A stretch of DNA of 64,000 nt. It comes from Anoxybacillus sp. J5B_2022 (lineage in GTDB: Bacteria; Bacillota; Bacilli; Bacillales; Anoxybacillaceae). The stretch is from NCBI RefSeq assembly GCF_026847645.1, contig NZ_JAPSMC010000007.1:1-64000 (forward strand), in the 5' to 3' direction. The translations under genes and the position numbers were made by a program. Each line of letters opens with the position of its first letter. The first letter of the stretch is position 1. Under the pieces are notes generated by a model. It was given only the letters and a program-made list of their open reading frames with translations, did no database searches and had not been told where the DNA came from. Shown here one piece after another: positions 51,280-61,777 of this stretch.

Positions 51280-52632
51280 GTGGCAGAAATTAAATATGTA
51301 ACGGTGACGGCGCTGACGAAATACATTAAGCGCAAATTCGAAGTTGATCCGCATTTGCAAGATTTATGGATTAAAGGGGAAATTTCCAACTTTACGTATC
51401 ATTCGCGTGGCCATATGTATTTTACGCTCAAAGACGAAAATGCGCGCATTCAAGCCGTCATGTTTGCGGGCTATAACCGTTATTTGGCGTTTCGGCCGGA
51501 GAACGGCATGAAAGTGCTTGTGCGCGGTGAAATTTCTGTCTACGAACCGAGCGGCAACTATCAAATTTATGTGAAAGAAATGCAGCCGGAAGGAATCGGG
51601 AACTTGTATTTGGCTTATGAACAGCTGAAACAGCGGCTCGAAGCAGAAGGATTGTTTTCCCCAGAGCATAAACAGCCGATCCCGTCTTTTCCGCGCTATA
51701 TTGGGGTCGTCACATCGCCGACCGGAGCGGCGATCCGCGATATTGTCACAACAATTCGCCGCCGCTATCCGCTTGGGACGGTCATTTTGTTTCCATCGCT
51801 CGTTCAAGGCGAACATGCGGTCGATTCGATCGTCCGCTCGATTGAAAAAGCGAATGAACTCGGATATATCGATGTGCTGATCGTTGGCCGCGGCGGCGGG
51901 TCGATTGAAGAGCTTTGGGCGTTCAATGAAGAGCAGGTGGCGCGGGCGATTTTCGCTTCCCGCGTTCCGGTCATTTCGGCGGTCGGCCATGAAACGGACT
52001 TTACGATCGCCGATTTCGTTGCTGATTTGCGGGCGCCGACGCCAACCGGGGCGGCGGAATTAGCCGTGCCTCATGTCGCCGAATTGATCGAGCGGATGAC
52101 GCAACGAAAAGTGCGATTGATTCGGGCGATGAAAGAAAAAATGGCAGCCGAATCCGAGCGGTTAAGCCGCCTGCAAAAATCGTATGCGTTTCGCTATCCG
52201 AAAAAACTGTACGAACAAAAAGAGCAGCAGCTGGACACACTTTTAGAACGGCTGAAGCGGCAAACCGAGCGGCTTTTCGAGCGAAAACGGGAGCGCTTCG
52301 AACAGCTTCACCTAAAGTTAGAGGCCCATCATCCAGCGGAACAGTTAGCAAAAATGGTGGAAAAACAACAAGCGCTGACAAAATCGTTAGAAAAAGAAAT
52401 GCAGTCGCTTTTGAAACAAAAGCAATGGCAGTTTACCTCTCTTTTGTCGCAGCTTCATGCGTTAAGCCCGCTAAAAATCATGGAGCGCGGCTACAGCTTA
52501 GTCTATAATGAAAAAGAGGAATTAGTAAAAAGTGTTCGGCAAGTTCAGCCGGGAGATACGATTCAAGTGCGCTTGCAAGATGGGCGTCTTGATTGTCACG
52601 TATGGGGAATGGAGGAAGCGTTCGATGAGTGA
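51280..52632 (+). CDS. xseA: exodeoxyribonuclease VII large subunit
   Basis: 450 residues from GTG. N-terminal OB fold (W-I-K-G-E-I-S-N-F), catalytic core with [13 protein letters not shown] and [10 protein letters not shown], then a long coiled coil (about 265-400) that recruits XseB. Degrades single-stranded DNA. Overlaps xseB by 8 bases. Confidence 0.96.
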   Translation: MAEIKYVTVTALTKYIKRKFEVDPHLQDLWIKGEISNFTYHSRGHMYFTLKDENARIQAVMFAGYNRYLAFRPENGMKVLVRGEISVYEPSGNYQIYVKEMQPEGIGNLYLAYEQLKQRLEAEGLFSPEHKQPIPSFPRYIGVVTSPTGAAIRDIVTTIRRRYPLGTVILFPSLVQGEHAVDSIVRSIEKANELGYIDVLIVGRGGGSIEELWAFNEEQVARAIFASRVPVISAVGHETDFTIADFVADLRAPTPTGAAELAVPHVAELIERMTQRKVRLIRAMKEKMAAESERLSRLQKSYAFRYPKKLYEQKEQQLDTLLERLKRQTERLFERKRERFEQLHLKLEAHHPAEQLAKMVEKQQALTKSLEKEMQSLLKQKQWQFTSLLSQLHALSPLKIMERGYSLVYNEKEELVKSVRQVQPGDTIQVRLQDGRLDCHVWGMEEAFDE

Positions 52633-52855
52633 AGAAAAAGAATTAACGTTTGAAGAAGCGATGAAACAGCTTGAAGAAATCGTGGAAAAATTAGAAGAAG
52701 GCAACGTTCCGCTTGAAAAGGCAATTTCGTTTTTTCAAGAAGGAATGCGTCTTTCCAAATGGTGCCATGATAAACTGCAACATGCCGAAAAACAAATGGA
52801 GTACATTTTGCGCGAAGACGGACAATTAGCGCCTTTCTCCATTGAGGAGGAATAA
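52625..52855 (+). CDS. xseB: exodeoxyribonuclease VII small subunit
   Basis: 76 residues. [17 protein letters not shown] motif and [11 protein letters not shown] typical of XseB. Several copies wrap the XseA coiled coil. GGAGG-like site within the end of xseA. Confidence 0.95.
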   Translation: MSEEKELTFEEAMKQLEEIVEKLEEGNVPLEKAISFFQEGMRLSKWCHDKLQHAEKQMEYILREDGQLAPFSIEEE

Positions 52856-52857
52856 CG

Positions 52858-53739
52858 GTGGTGGAGCAATTTTTACGGGAACATAAACAGCGCATCGAGG
52901 CACAACTTCCCCGCTATATCGCGGAATTGAACGCACCGGACACGTTGAAACAGGCGATGTTATACTCGCTTGAAGCAGGCGGAAAGCGCATCCGTCCGCT
53001 CCTTTTATTGGCGACGTTGCATGCGTTTCATAAAGAAACAGAAATTGGTCTACCGGTTGCCTGCGCCATTGAAATGATTCATACGTATTCGTTAATCCAC
53101 GATGATTTGCCGAGCATGGATAACGACGATTTGCGGCGCGGAAAGCCGACAAACCATAAAGTATTCGGCGAAGCAATGGCAATTTTGGCGGGGGACGGAT
53201 TGCTTACGTATGCGTTTCAAGTCATTGCCGATATGCCGGATGCGCAAGTGACGCCAGCGACTAAACTGACTCTGATCGCTGAACTTGCCAAAGCGGCAGG
53301 GCCCGAAGGAATGGTTGCCGGACAAGTGGCGGATATGGAAGGAGAAGGACAGCGGCTTTTGCTAGAAGAGTTGGAGTATATTCATCGTCATAAAACGGGG
53401 AAAATGCTCCAATATAGCGTGCTGGCCGGAGCGTTGTTAGCGGGGGCGAATGACGCGCAAAAAGCGAATTTAGATGCGTTTGCTTCGCATTTAGGGCTAG
53501 CGTTTCAAATCCGAGACGATATTCTTGATATTGAAGGATCAGAAGAAAAAATCGGCAAAAAAGTCGGTAGTGATATTGAAAATGAAAAAGTAACGTATCC
53601 GTTACTATTGACGATGGAAGGGGCTAAGGAAAAGCTAAACTTTCATATTGCAGAAGCAAAGCGCTATTTGCAAGCTGCGGACGTACAAGATGATGTATTG
53701 CGCTATATTTGCGATTTAGTCGCTACGCGCGATCATTAA
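52858..53739 (+). CDS. ispA: farnesyl diphosphate synthase (geranyltranstransferase)
   Basis: 293 residues from GTG, with a GGAGG site overlapping the xseB end. Trans-prenyltransferase with the first Asp motif D-D-L-P-S-M-D-N-D near 80 and the second D-D-I-L-D near 220; G-G-K-R-I-R-P near 40. Makes C15-PP from IPP and DMAPP. Last gene of the nusB-ispA run. Confidence 0.95.
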   Translation: MVEQFLREHKQRIEAQLPRYIAELNAPDTLKQAMLYSLEAGGKRIRPLLLLATLHAFHKETEIGLPVACAIEMIHTYSLIHDDLPSMDNDDLRRGKPTNHKVFGEAMAILAGDGLLTYAFQVIADMPDAQVTPATKLTLIAELAKAAGPEGMVAGQVADMEGEGQRLLLEELEYIHRHKTGKMLQYSVLAGALLAGANDAQKANLDAFASHLGLAFQIRDDILDIEGSEEKIGKKVGSDIENEKVTYPLLLTMEGAKEKLNFHIAEAKRYLQAADVQDDVLRYICDLVATRDH

Positions 53740-53876
53740 ACGCGGGTATGAGTAAAATGTTTGTGGGAGGAAGCTAAATCCTCTTCCATATGTTTCAAGG
53801 GGAGGTTTCCTTGAAAAGAAGGAGAGGTCGTTGCTGCTTCCCCGTTTCTTATGTTATAGTGAAAGAATGGAGGTCT

Positions 53877-53910
53877 GCCGTTATCACATTTGTGTTAGCG
53901 GCTCTTTTTT
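53877..53910 (+). terminator. intrinsic terminator between ispA and dxs
   Basis: GCCGTTATCACA pairs with TGTGTTAGCGGC around TT (one mismatch), followed by CTCTTTTTT. It separates the nusB-ispA run from dxs. A TATAAT at about 53963 could be the dxs -10. The 293-base gap holds no ORF. Confidence 0.8.
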
Positions 53911-54032
53911 CGCTTGTGAGGAAAATAGCGGCGGAACATTTTTCTTTATTCATTTATCATGTATAATAACTAATATCTGTATTATATCAGGGCACTGAAA
54001 GTGAACGATAAAACGAAAGCGAGTGATCTCGT

Positions 54033-55925
54033 TTGAATTTAACTGAAATTAAAGATCCGCGCTTTTTAAAATCGCTGTCTAAAGAGCAGCTCATTCAGTT
54101 AAGCGCGGATATCCGGCAATTTTTAATTGAGAAGCTATCGAAAACAGGCGGACATATTGGACCGAATCTCGGGGTAGTGGAGTTGACGATTGCGCTTCAT
54201 AAAGTATTTGATAGCCCGAAAGATAAATTGTTGTGGGATGTCGGTCATCAGTCGTATGTCCATAAAATTTTAACCGGGCGTGCGGGAGAGTTTGATACGT
54301 TAAGACAATATAAAGGGCTTTGCGGCTTTCCGAAACGAAGCGAAAGCGAGCATGATGTGTGGGAAACAGGACATAGCTCGACATCGTTATCAGCAGCGAT
54401 GGGGATGGCGATTGCCCGCGATTTAAAAGGAACGAATGAGTACATCGTTCCAATTATCGGCGACGGAGCATTAACGGGCGGAATGGCGCTCGAAGCGCTT
54501 AACCATATCGGCCATGAGAAAAAAGATATGATCGTTGTGTTGAATGACAACGAAATGTCGATTGCGCCGAATGTCGGTGCGCTTCATAACGTGCTCGGCC
54601 GTTTACGGACCGCTGGAAAATATCAATGGGTGAAAGATGAACTAGAAATGCTGCTAAAAAAAATTCCAGCCGTCGGTGGGAAATTAGCAGCAACCGCCGA
54701 ACGAATTAAAGATAGCCTAAAATATTTGCTCGTATCCGGCGTCTTTTTTGAAGAGCTTGGGTTCACGTATCTCGGACCGGTCAACGGTCATGATTTTGAT
54801 GATTTATTCGAGAATTTACATTATGCGAAAAAAATTAAAGGACCTGTGTTGCTTCACGTTATCACGAAAAAAGGAAAAGGGTACCATCCGGCGGAAAATG
54901 ACAAAATCGGAACGTGGCACGGAACAGGACCTTATAAAATTGAAACGGGCGACTTTTTAAAACCGGTCCACCAAGCGCCGTCTTGGAGTGAACTCATTAG
55001 CGAAACGGTGCGAAAGTTGGCACGCACGGACTCGCGTATTGTGGCGATTACTCCAGCGATGCCGGTCGGCTCGAAGCTAGAAGGATTTGCGAGCGAATTT
55101 CCAGACCGAATGTACGACGTCGGCATTGCAGAACAGCATGCGACGACGTTGGCCGCAGGGCTCGCTACACAAGGCATGAAGCCGTTTTTAGCGATTTACT
55201 CCACCTTTTTGCAGCGGGCGTATGACCAAGTTGTTCACGACGTCTGTCGGCAAAATTTAAACGTCTTTTTTGCGATCGACCGGGCTGGACTCGTTGGCGC
55301 AGACGGAGAAACGCACCAAGGGGTGTTTGATATTGCCTTTTTGCGCCACGTTCCAAATCTTGTTCTCATGATGCCGAAAGATGAGAATGAAGGACAGCAT
55401 ATGGTGTATACGGCGATTCAATACGACGATGGTCCGATTGCGCTTCGCTTTCCGCGCGGAAACGGCCTTGGCGTAAAAATGGACGACGAGCTTCGCACCA
55501 TCCCGATCGGCACGTGGGAAGTGTTGCGTGAAGGACGGGACATTGCGATTTTAACGTTCGGAACGACGATTCCGATGGCGCTTGAGGCAGCGGAAAAATT
55601 AGCGAAAGAAAATGTTTCCGTCAAAGTCGTGAACGCCCGCTTTATTAAGCCGATGGACGAAACGATGCTGCATGAGTTGCTGGGAAGCAATATGCCGCTA
55701 TTAACGATTGAAGAAGCGGCGTTACAAGGCGGCTTCGGTAGTGCGGTGCTCGAGTTTGCGCACGATCATGGCTACCATCAGGCGGTCATTCAGCGCATGG
55801 GCATTCCGGATCGTTTCATTGAACACGGAAGTGTAAAAGAATTGCTGCAAGAAATCGGCTTAACAACAGCACACGTCGTGGATCATGTGAAAACAATGAT
55901 ACCAAGAAAACAAAAAAGGGCATGA
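54033..55925 (+). CDS. dxs: 1-deoxy-D-xylulose-5-phosphate synthase
   Basis: 630 residues from a TTG start (conserved N-terminus; ribosome site weak). Thiamine-diphosphate enzyme joining pyruvate and glyceraldehyde 3-phosphate, first step of the MEP isoprenoid route. [10 protein letters not shown] near 150 (ThDP/Mg), [15 protein letters not shown] near 410. Followed after 3 bases by tlyA. Confidence 0.96.
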   Translation: MNLTEIKDPRFLKSLSKEQLIQLSADIRQFLIEKLSKTGGHIGPNLGVVELTIALHKVFDSPKDKLLWDVGHQSYVHKILTGRAGEFDTLRQYKGLCGFPKRSESEHDVWETGHSSTSLSAAMGMAIARDLKGTNEYIVPIIGDGALTGGMALEALNHIGHEKKDMIVVLNDNEMSIAPNVGALHNVLGRLRTAGKYQWVKDELEMLLKKIPAVGGKLAATAERIKDSLKYLLVSGVFFEELGFTYLGPVNGHDFDDLFENLHYAKKIKGPVLLHVITKKGKGYHPAENDKIGTWHGTGPYKIETGDFLKPVHQAPSWSELISETVRKLARTDSRIVAITPAMPVGSKLEGFASEFPDRMYDVGIAEQHATTLAAGLATQGMKPFLAIYSTFLQRAYDQVVHDVCRQNLNVFFAIDRAGLVGADGETHQGVFDIAFLRHVPNLVLMMPKDENEGQHMVYTAIQYDDGPIALRFPRGNGLGVKMDDELRTIPIGTWEVLREGRDIAILTFGTTIPMALEAAEKLAKENVSVKVVNARFIKPMDETMLHELLGSNMPLLTIEEAALQGGFGSAVLEFAHDHGYHQAVIQRMGIPDRFIEHGSVKELLQEIGLTTAHVVDHVKTMIPRKQKRA

Positions 55926-55928
55926 GCG

Positions 55929-56768
55929 ATGAAAGGGAAAAAAGAACGACTTGATGTACTATTAGTTGAACGAGGATTGGCAGAAACGCGTGAAAAAGCG
56001 AAACGGGCGATTATGGCCGGGCTTGTTTACTCGAACGAAATGCGTCTAGACAAGCCCGGCGAGAAAGTGCCAGCGGACATCCCGCTGACGGTTAAAGGAA
56101 ACGCAATGCCATATGTTAGCCGCGGCGGGTTAAAGCTAGAAAAAGCGTTGCGCACGTTTCATGTAACGGTCAAAGATAAAATTTTGTTAGACATCGGTGC
56201 ATCGACAGGTGGTTTTACCGACTGCGCCTTGCAGCATGGAGCGAAAATGTCATATGCACTCGATGTCGGGTACAACCAGTTGGCATGGAAACTCCGTCAA
56301 GATGAGCGAGTCGTTGTGATGGAGCGGACGAACTTCCGCTACGTGACGCCGGCGCATTTTACGAAAGGTCTTCCGGAATTTGCGACGATCGATGTATCGT
56401 TCATTTCGCTTAAGCTCATTTTACCTGTTTTAAAAACGGTTCTCGTTCGAGGAAGTGATGTGATTGCACTTGTGAAGCCGCAGTTCGAAGCGGGAAAGGA
56501 ACATGTCGGCAAAAAAGGGATTGTGCGCGAAGCAGCTATTCACGAATCGGTTCTCGTTTCGATGATTGAATTTGCGCTTCACGAAGGGTATGATGTGCTA
56601 GATTTAGCGCATTCACCGATTACTGGGGGAGATGGAAACATTGAATTTTTGCTTCATCTCCGCTGGGAAGGAGAAAAAGAAATCGGCGATAACAAGCTGT
56701 CTAAGCGGCCGGACGAAGTCGTCAAACAAGCGCACGAAAAGCTAACGAACGGAGAGCCGAGGGAATAA
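55929..56768 (+). CDS. yqxC: TlyA-family rRNA methyltransferase (YqxC)
   Basis: 279 residues. N-terminal S4 RNA-binding domain (R-L-D-V-L-L-V-E-R-G-L-A) and an FtsJ-like methyltransferase domain with D-I-G-A-S-T-G-G-F-T-D near 87 and K-P-Q-F-E near 185. TlyA homologues 2'-O-methylate rRNA; some family members act as haemolysins. Operon position between dxs and ahrC as in B. subtilis. Confidence 0.93.
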   Translation: MKGKKERLDVLLVERGLAETREKAKRAIMAGLVYSNEMRLDKPGEKVPADIPLTVKGNAMPYVSRGGLKLEKALRTFHVTVKDKILLDIGASTGGFTDCALQHGAKMSYALDVGYNQLAWKLRQDERVVVMERTNFRYVTPAHFTKGLPEFATIDVSFISLKLILPVLKTVLVRGSDVIALVKPQFEAGKEHVGKKGIVREAAIHESVLVSMIEFALHEGYDVLDLAHSPITGGDGNIEFLLHLRWEGEKEIGDNKLSKRPDEVVKQAHEKLTNGEPRE

Positions 56769-56818
56769 CAAATGCGTTATTCCCGTTTTTATGATAAATA
56801 CTGTGCGAGGTGTTAATG

Positions 56819-57268
56819 TTGAATAAAGGGCAACGCCATATTAAAATTCGTGAAATTATTACGAATTATGAAATTGAAACGCAAGATGAACTAGTTGATA
56901 TGCTGAGGCAGGCGGGGTTTAACGTGACACAGGCGACCGTGTCAAGAGATATTAAAGAATTACAGCTTGTGAAAGTTCCGATGATGAATGGGCGTTATAA
57001 ATATAGCCTTCCAGCTGATCAGCGGTTTAACCCGCTCCAAAAATTAAAGCGGGCGTTAATGGATGCATTTGTGAAAATTGACGGCGCCGGTCATTTGCTC
57101 GTCATGAAAACACTGCCGGGGAATGCTCATGCGATCGGTGCATTGCTCGATAATCTCGATTGGAATGAAATTGTTGGAACGATTTGCGGCGATGATACGT
57201 GTTTAATTATTTGCCGCACGCCAGAAGATACGGAAATCATTTCTCAGCGGTTGCTGGACATGCTATAG
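56819..57268 (+). CDS. ahrC: arginine repressor AhrC/ArgR
   Basis: 149 residues from TTG 56819, fixed by the conserved [13 protein letters not shown] start and a GAGGTG site; an ATG at 56816 is one codon upstream in the same frame. Winged helix with [11 protein letters not shown] and a C-terminal arginine-binding domain (G-T-I-C-G-D-D-T). Represses arginine biosynthesis and activates catabolism. Confidence 0.95.
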   Translation: MNKGQRHIKIREIITNYEIETQDELVDMLRQAGFNVTQATVSRDIKELQLVKVPMMNGRYKYSLPADQRFNPLQKLKRALMDAFVKIDGAGHLLVMKTLPGNAHAIGALLDNLDWNEIVGTICGDDTCLIICRTPEDTEIISQRLLDML

Positions 57269-57286
57269 ACATGAGGTGATTCCAAC

Positions 57287-59008
57287 ATGCTTGCGGAATT
57301 GTCCATTAAAAATTTTGCCATCATCGAATCGCTATCTATTTCCTTTGAAAAAGGATTGACGGTGTTAACTGGGGAAACCGGCGCTGGAAAATCGATCATT
57401 ATTGATGCGATTCATCTACTCATTGGTGGACGTGGTTCGGCGGAGTTTGTCCGTTACGGGGAAGAACGCGCAGAAATTGAAGGACTATTTTTATTAGATG
57501 ACGAAACGCATCCGTGTTATGAAAAATGTGCCGAAGTCGGCATTGACATCAGCGAAGGAATGGTCGTGTTGCGCCGCGAAATTTCCGTCAGCGGAAAAAG
57601 CGTTTGCCGCGTCAACGGAAAATTGGTGACCATGGCAGTATTGCGCGAAATCGGCTCAACGCTTGTCGATATTCATGGGCAACATGAACATCAAGAATTG
57701 ATGGATCCTAGCAAACACCTTCCGTTATTGGACGAGTACGGCGGCAAAGAAATTAGTGCGGCGCTTGAGGAATACTGGGCCGTATATGAAAAATACGAGC
57801 AATTAAAAAAACAACTCCAAAAATTGAGCGAAAACGAACAACAAATGGCACACCGCTTAGATTTGTTAACGTTCCAGCTCGACGAAATTCAAAAAGCGAA
57901 TTTGCAGCCGAACGAAGATGAGCAATTGATGGAAGAAAAAGTGAAAATCATGAACTTCCAAAAAATTTACGAAGCTCTCAAACGCAGTTATGAGGCGCTC
58001 TATGGCGAACAGCGCGGGCTTGACTGGGTCGGGCTGGCGATGAGCCATTTAGATGATGTCACCCATATCGATTCTACTTTAAAAGAGACATATGAAACAA
58101 TTGCCAACAGCTATTATTTGTTGGAGGAAACGGCGTATAAACTGCGCGATGAACTAGAGCAATTGGAATACGATCCGAGTCGGCTTGATTTCATTGAAGG
58201 CCGGCTAAACGAAATCAGCCATTTAAAACGAAAATATGGGCAAACGGTAGCCGATATTTTACAATATGCAGAAAAAATTGCCGAAGAAATCGATTCGATC
58301 CAAAATCGCGACACCCGCATTCATCAGCTACAAAAAGAGCTGCAGTCCGTCACAGAAGATTTGCTAATTGAAGCGAAAAATGTCACGAACGTGCGGATGA
58401 AACACGCACAAACGCTTATTCAGCATATTCACCAAGAACTAAAAGATTTATACATGGAAAAAACGACATTTGATATTGTATTTACGAAGCGCGAAGGAAC
58501 GTTCGATGCGCCAATCATCGATGGAGTGCCGGTAAAATTCCAAGCGGACGGAGTGGATATCGTCGAATTTTATCTTTCCACGAACGTCGGTGAGCCGCTG
58601 AAACCGCTTGTCAAAATCGCCTCTGGTGGGGAATTATCGCGCATTATGCTAGCGTTAAAAAGCATTTTCTCTCAGCATCAAGGTGTCACATCGATCATTT
58701 TTGACGAAGTCGACACCGGTGTGAGTGGTCGCGTCGCGCAAGCCATTGCCGAAAAAATTTACCGCGTGTCCATCGGTTCTCAAGTGCTTTGTATTTCTCA
58801 TTTGCCACAAGTGGCCGCGATGGCGGATACGCACTTATTCATTTCGAAAGAAACAGACGGAAGCCGTACGAAAACGTCGGTTAAAGTGTTGACAGAGGAA
58901 GAAAAAATTAAAGAAATCGGCCGGATGATTTCCGGTGTCGAGATTACCGAATTAACAAAAGAACATGCCAAAGAACTACTTGAATTAGCAGCGAAAATAA
59001 AAGGATGA
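57287..59008 (+). CDS. recN: DNA repair protein RecN
   Basis: 573 residues. SMC-like ATPase in double-strand break repair: Walker A G-E-T-G-A-G-K-S near 32, long coiled coil (about 150-350), signature S-G-G-E-L-S-R near 445 and Walker B I-I-F-D-E-V-D-T-G near 470. GAGGTGA site. Terminator-like stem follows. Confidence 0.96.
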   Translation: MLAELSIKNFAIIESLSISFEKGLTVLTGETGAGKSIIIDAIHLLIGGRGSAEFVRYGEERAEIEGLFLLDDETHPCYEKCAEVGIDISEGMVVLRREISVSGKSVCRVNGKLVTMAVLREIGSTLVDIHGQHEHQELMDPSKHLPLLDEYGGKEISAALEEYWAVYEKYEQLKKQLQKLSENEQQMAHRLDLLTFQLDEIQKANLQPNEDEQLMEEKVKIMNFQKIYEALKRSYEALYGEQRGLDWVGLAMSHLDDVTHIDSTLKETYETIANSYYLLEETAYKLRDELEQLEYDPSRLDFIEGRLNEISHLKRKYGQTVADILQYAEKIAEEIDSIQNRDTRIHQLQKELQSVTEDLLIEAKNVTNVRMKHAQTLIQHIHQELKDLYMEKTTFDIVFTKREGTFDAPIIDGVPVKFQADGVDIVEFYLSTNVGEPLKPLVKIASGGELSRIMLALKSIFSQHQGVTSIIFDEVDTGVSGRVAQAIAEKIYRVSIGSQVLCISHLPQVAAMADTHLFISKETDGSRTKTSVKVLTEEEKIKEIGRMISGVEITELTKEHAKELLELAAKIKG

Positions 59009-59037
59009 AAAGCTATCCATTGTGGGTAGCTTTTTTT
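59008..59037 (+). terminator. intrinsic terminator after recN
   Basis: AAGCTATCCA / TGGGTAGCTT around TTG, then seven T. Confidence 0.85.
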
Positions 59038-59125
59038 ATGGTCGGCACGATTATATTTATGACGATTAAGGCAAAATTAAAACTGTAGCCGCAAATGTAG
59101 GTGGGAGCGAGGAGAGTGAAAAGGT

Positions 59126-60415
59126 TTGATCGCAGAAACAATAAGAAAAATGGTAGGGGTCTTTCTCCTTGTTTCATTTGTCGTGATTAGTATGTCAAAA
59201 CCGGTCAAAGAGTATTTGCGACTTCCAAAGGAAATTGTTATGTTTGAAGGAGAAAAAGTGAGCTTCGCTTCTGCCTTTCCTGTTCATGCAGAAATGAAAG
59301 ATACTTCTCGTTCGATTGATGTCACTAAGACAGAGGACTCGCTTTCACTCGAAGCGAAGCAGCGCGATGAAGGGCAAATGATTTTAAACATGGGAGGAGT
59401 GCCGATTAAGCAAGTCGATATTAAGGTACTCCCGAACTTAAAGGTCATTCCGGGTGGACAGTCGATCGGGGTGAAATTAAATACATTAGGTGTTCTCGTC
59501 GTTGGCTATCACCTTGTCGAAACGGAAGATGGGAAAAAATCGCCAGGAGAATTGGCAGGGATTCGAGTAGGGGATATTATTACGAACGTAAATGGAAAAG
59601 AAATCGAAAAAATGAGCGACCTTTCGCCATTTATTGAAGAGGCGGGAAAAACAGGACAACCGCTTCAACTACAACTTCTTCGTGATCAGCGTTCGATTGC
59701 AACAAAGCTGACGCCGTTAAAGGATAAACAGGATCATGCGTATCGCATCGGCTTATATATCCGCGATTCAGCCGCCGGCATTGGAACGATGACATTTTAT
59801 GATCCCGCTTCCAAAAAATACGGAGCGCTTGGACATGTTATTTCCGACATGGATACACGAAAACCGATTGTTGTGCAAGACGGGCAAATTATGAAATCGA
59901 CCGTCACCTCCATCGAAAAAGGAAGCAGTGGGAATCCTGGAGAAAAATTGGCGAGATTTTCAGCTGATAAAGAAGTGATCGGCAACATTACGAACAACAG
60001 CCCGTTCGGCATTTTCGGTACGTTATCGAAACCAATACAAAATGGGTTGTTTGATGAACCGATGCCGATTGCGCTATCGCATCAAGTAAAAGAAGGACCA
60101 GCAAAAATGTTGACGGTCATCGAAAACGATAAAGTAGAGGCGTTTGACATTGAGATCGTCAGCTCGATTCCGCAAAAATTTCCGGCCACGAAAGGACTTG
60201 TCATTCGGGTGACCGACCCTCGTTTATTAAAAAAGACAGGGGGAATTGTCCAAGGAATGAGCGGTAGCCCGATCATCCAGGACGGAAAACTTGTCGGTGC
60301 CGTCACACACGTTTTTGTCAACGATCCGACGTCAGGATACGGCGTGCATATCGAATGGATGTTGAACGAAGCAGGCATTGATATATATGGGAAGCAAAAC
60401 CGAAAAGCGAGCTGA
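59126..60415 (+). CDS. spoIVB: SpoIVB signalling serine protease
   Basis: 429 residues from TTG 59126 (the frame of an upstream GTG does not match). Signal/membrane segment about 8-25; PDZ domain about 110-190 ([14 protein letters not shown]); SA-clan protease domain with G-H-V-I-S-D (His) and G-M-S-G-S-P-I-I (Ser). Secreted from the forespore, it cleaves SpoIVFA to trigger pro-sigma-K processing. Followed by a terminator, then spo0A as in B. subtilis. Confidence 0.95.
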   Translation: MIAETIRKMVGVFLLVSFVVISMSKPVKEYLRLPKEIVMFEGEKVSFASAFPVHAEMKDTSRSIDVTKTEDSLSLEAKQRDEGQMILNMGGVPIKQVDIKVLPNLKVIPGGQSIGVKLNTLGVLVVGYHLVETEDGKKSPGELAGIRVGDIITNVNGKEIEKMSDLSPFIEEAGKTGQPLQLQLLRDQRSIATKLTPLKDKQDHAYRIGLYIRDSAAGIGTMTFYDPASKKYGALGHVISDMDTRKPIVVQDGQIMKSTVTSIEKGSSGNPGEKLARFSADKEVIGNITNNSPFGIFGTLSKPIQNGLFDEPMPIALSHQVKEGPAKMLTVIENDKVEAFDIEIVSSIPQKFPATKGLVIRVTDPRLLKKTGGIVQGMSGSPIIQDGKLVGAVTHVFVNDPTSGYGVHIEWMLNEAGIDIYGKQNRKAS

Positions 60416-60432
60416 AAATGCTCGCTTTTTTA
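60404..60432 (+). terminator. intrinsic terminator after spoIVB
   Basis: AAAAGCGAGC / GCTCGCTTTTT around TGAAAAT, overlapping the stop. Confidence 0.88.
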
Positions 60433-60472
60433 GCAAAAAAGTTAATATTTTTTCGCTCTTCGCATAGATATT

Positions 60473-60618
60473 TGTTGAACGATTCGATAAAATAGTATCA
60501 TAAAGATTTTTCGACAAAGAAACACATAGAAATTCGTCGAACATGGATGATTTTTGTTGAATTTTAAAAAAATACTTATTTTTGAAAAAATAAAGGATTT
60601 TCGGTGGCTGTGTCGAAT
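60473..60618 (+). promoter_or_regulatory. spo0A control region: sigma-H-type promoter and 0A boxes
   Basis: A sigma-H-like promoter is visible: AAAGGATTT at 60592-60600 and CGAAT at 60614-60618 (13-base spacer; consensus about 14). 0A boxes (TGTCGAA) occur exactly at 60611-60617, overlapping the -10, and inverted at 60510-60516; near matches are CGTCGAA at 60535, TGTTGAA at 60555 and TGTTGAA at 60473. This fits the sigma-H promoter with Spo0A feedback known for spo0A in B. subtilis. Confidence 0.7.
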
Positions 60619-60680
60619 GGATTTAGGTAGAATATTACATAAAATGAAACGATCAATTGGAAGTGGGGAGGAAGATTTTC

Positions 60681-61460
60681 TTGAAGATTAAAGTGTGTAT
60701 TGCGGATGATAATCGTGAATTGGTAAGTCTATTGGAAGAATATATTTCCGGTCAAAATGATATGGAAGTCATCGGCGTCGCATATAACGGTCAAGACTGT
60801 TTATATATGCTCGAAGAGAAGCAGCCGGATATTTTGTTGTTGGATATTATTATGCCTCATTTAGACGGATTGGCTGTTCTTGAAAAAATGCGAATGAAGC
60901 GGGAAAAGCAGCCACATGTTATCATGCTGACGGCGTTCGGTCAAGAAGATGTCACGAAAAAAGCGGTCGATTTAGGGGCGTCTTATTTTATCTTAAAGCC
61001 GTTTGATATGGAAAACTTAGTTCATCACATTCGTCAAGTGTACGGAAAAGCAACGCCGGTTGTGAAAAAAGCGCCTGTTGCGTATCAAGTGCGTGAAAGC
61101 AAACCGAAAAATTTGGATGCAAGCATTACGAGCATCATTCATGAAATTGGTGTACCAGCACACATTAAAGGATATTTATATTTGCGTGAAGCGATTTCGA
61201 TGGTATACAACGACATCGAACTGCTTGGATCGATTACGAAAGTATTGTACCCAGATATCGCGAAAAAATATAATACAACCGCTAGCCGCGTCGAGCGGGC
61301 AATTCGCCACGCAATTGAAGTCGCATGGAGCCGCGGCAATCTCGAATCCATCTCTTCCTTATTCGGTTACACCGTCAGCATCTCCAAAGCCAAACCGACG
61401 AACAGTGAGTTCATCGCGATGGTGGCGGATAAATTGCGGCTTGAGCATAAAGCGTCGTAA
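60681..61460 (+). CDS. spo0A: sporulation master regulator Spo0A
   Basis: 259 residues from TTG 60681 after a GGGGAGGA site. Receiver domain with phospho-acceptor Asp in L-L-L-D-I-I-M-P-H near 54 and acidic pocket D-D-N; conserved Lys in K-P-F. The C-terminal effector domain (about 145-259) has the Spo0A HTH ([13 protein letters not shown]) and the sigma-A contact helix. Phosphorylated by the phosphorelay to start sporulation. Confidence 0.97.
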   Translation: MKIKVCIADDNRELVSLLEEYISGQNDMEVIGVAYNGQDCLYMLEEKQPDILLLDIIMPHLDGLAVLEKMRMKREKQPHVIMLTAFGQEDVTKKAVDLGASYFILKPFDMENLVHHIRQVYGKATPVVKKAPVAYQVRESKPKNLDASITSIIHEIGVPAHIKGYLYLREAISMVYNDIELLGSITKVLYPDIAKKYNTTASRVERAIRHAIEVAWSRGNLESISSLFGYTVSISKAKPTNSEFIAMVADKLRLEHKAS

Positions 61461-61520
61461 AAGTGTAGCGATTGTATGTTTTTTTCAGACAACGCACGAT
61501 TGGTTGGAAGCCAAGAAGAA

Positions 61521-61553
61521 AAAGGTAGTCCTCGTGGGCTACCTTTCGTCTTT
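61521..61553. terminator. bidirectional terminator between spo0A and yycC-like gene
   Basis: AAAGGTAGTCC / GGGCTACCTTT around TCGT; T-tract in both outward directions. Confidence 0.8.
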
Positions 61554-61682
61554 TTTCTTTTCTAGTTCCATCAGCTTTTGCATTAAGATATGTTGCGGCA
61601 TGTGCATCACTTGTTCAAGCGGAACGCCGAGCGCTTTCGCGAGCTTTTGCGCCGTTTCCAATGAAATTTGATGCGGACGCAT
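61539..61682 (-). CDS. YycC-like small protein
   Basis: 47 residues, matching the YycC family pattern M-R-P-x-Q-I-S-x-E-T-A-x-K-L and P-L-E-Q-x-M-H-M-P-Q-H-I-L. Helical, soluble, function unknown. ATG 61682 follows AGAGGTGAT; a longer upstream extension is not conserved. Confidence 0.85.
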   Translation of the reverse strand: MRPHQISLETAQKLAKALGVPLEQVMHMPQHILMQKLMELEKKKDER

Positions 61683-61777
61683 GTAGATCACCTCTTTTTC
61701 CAAACAAGGTAGAAATTTTTTAGTTAGACGCATATAATTTTACTATGTTTTCGTTTGTAGAGGAAAGGGGCAGAAGC

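Noticed and set aside
53740-54032. OLE RNA, which in some extremophile Firmicutes lies near ispA/dxs
   Set aside because: The gap is only about 293 bases, far below the roughly 600-base OLE RNA, and no OLE-associated protein gene is present.
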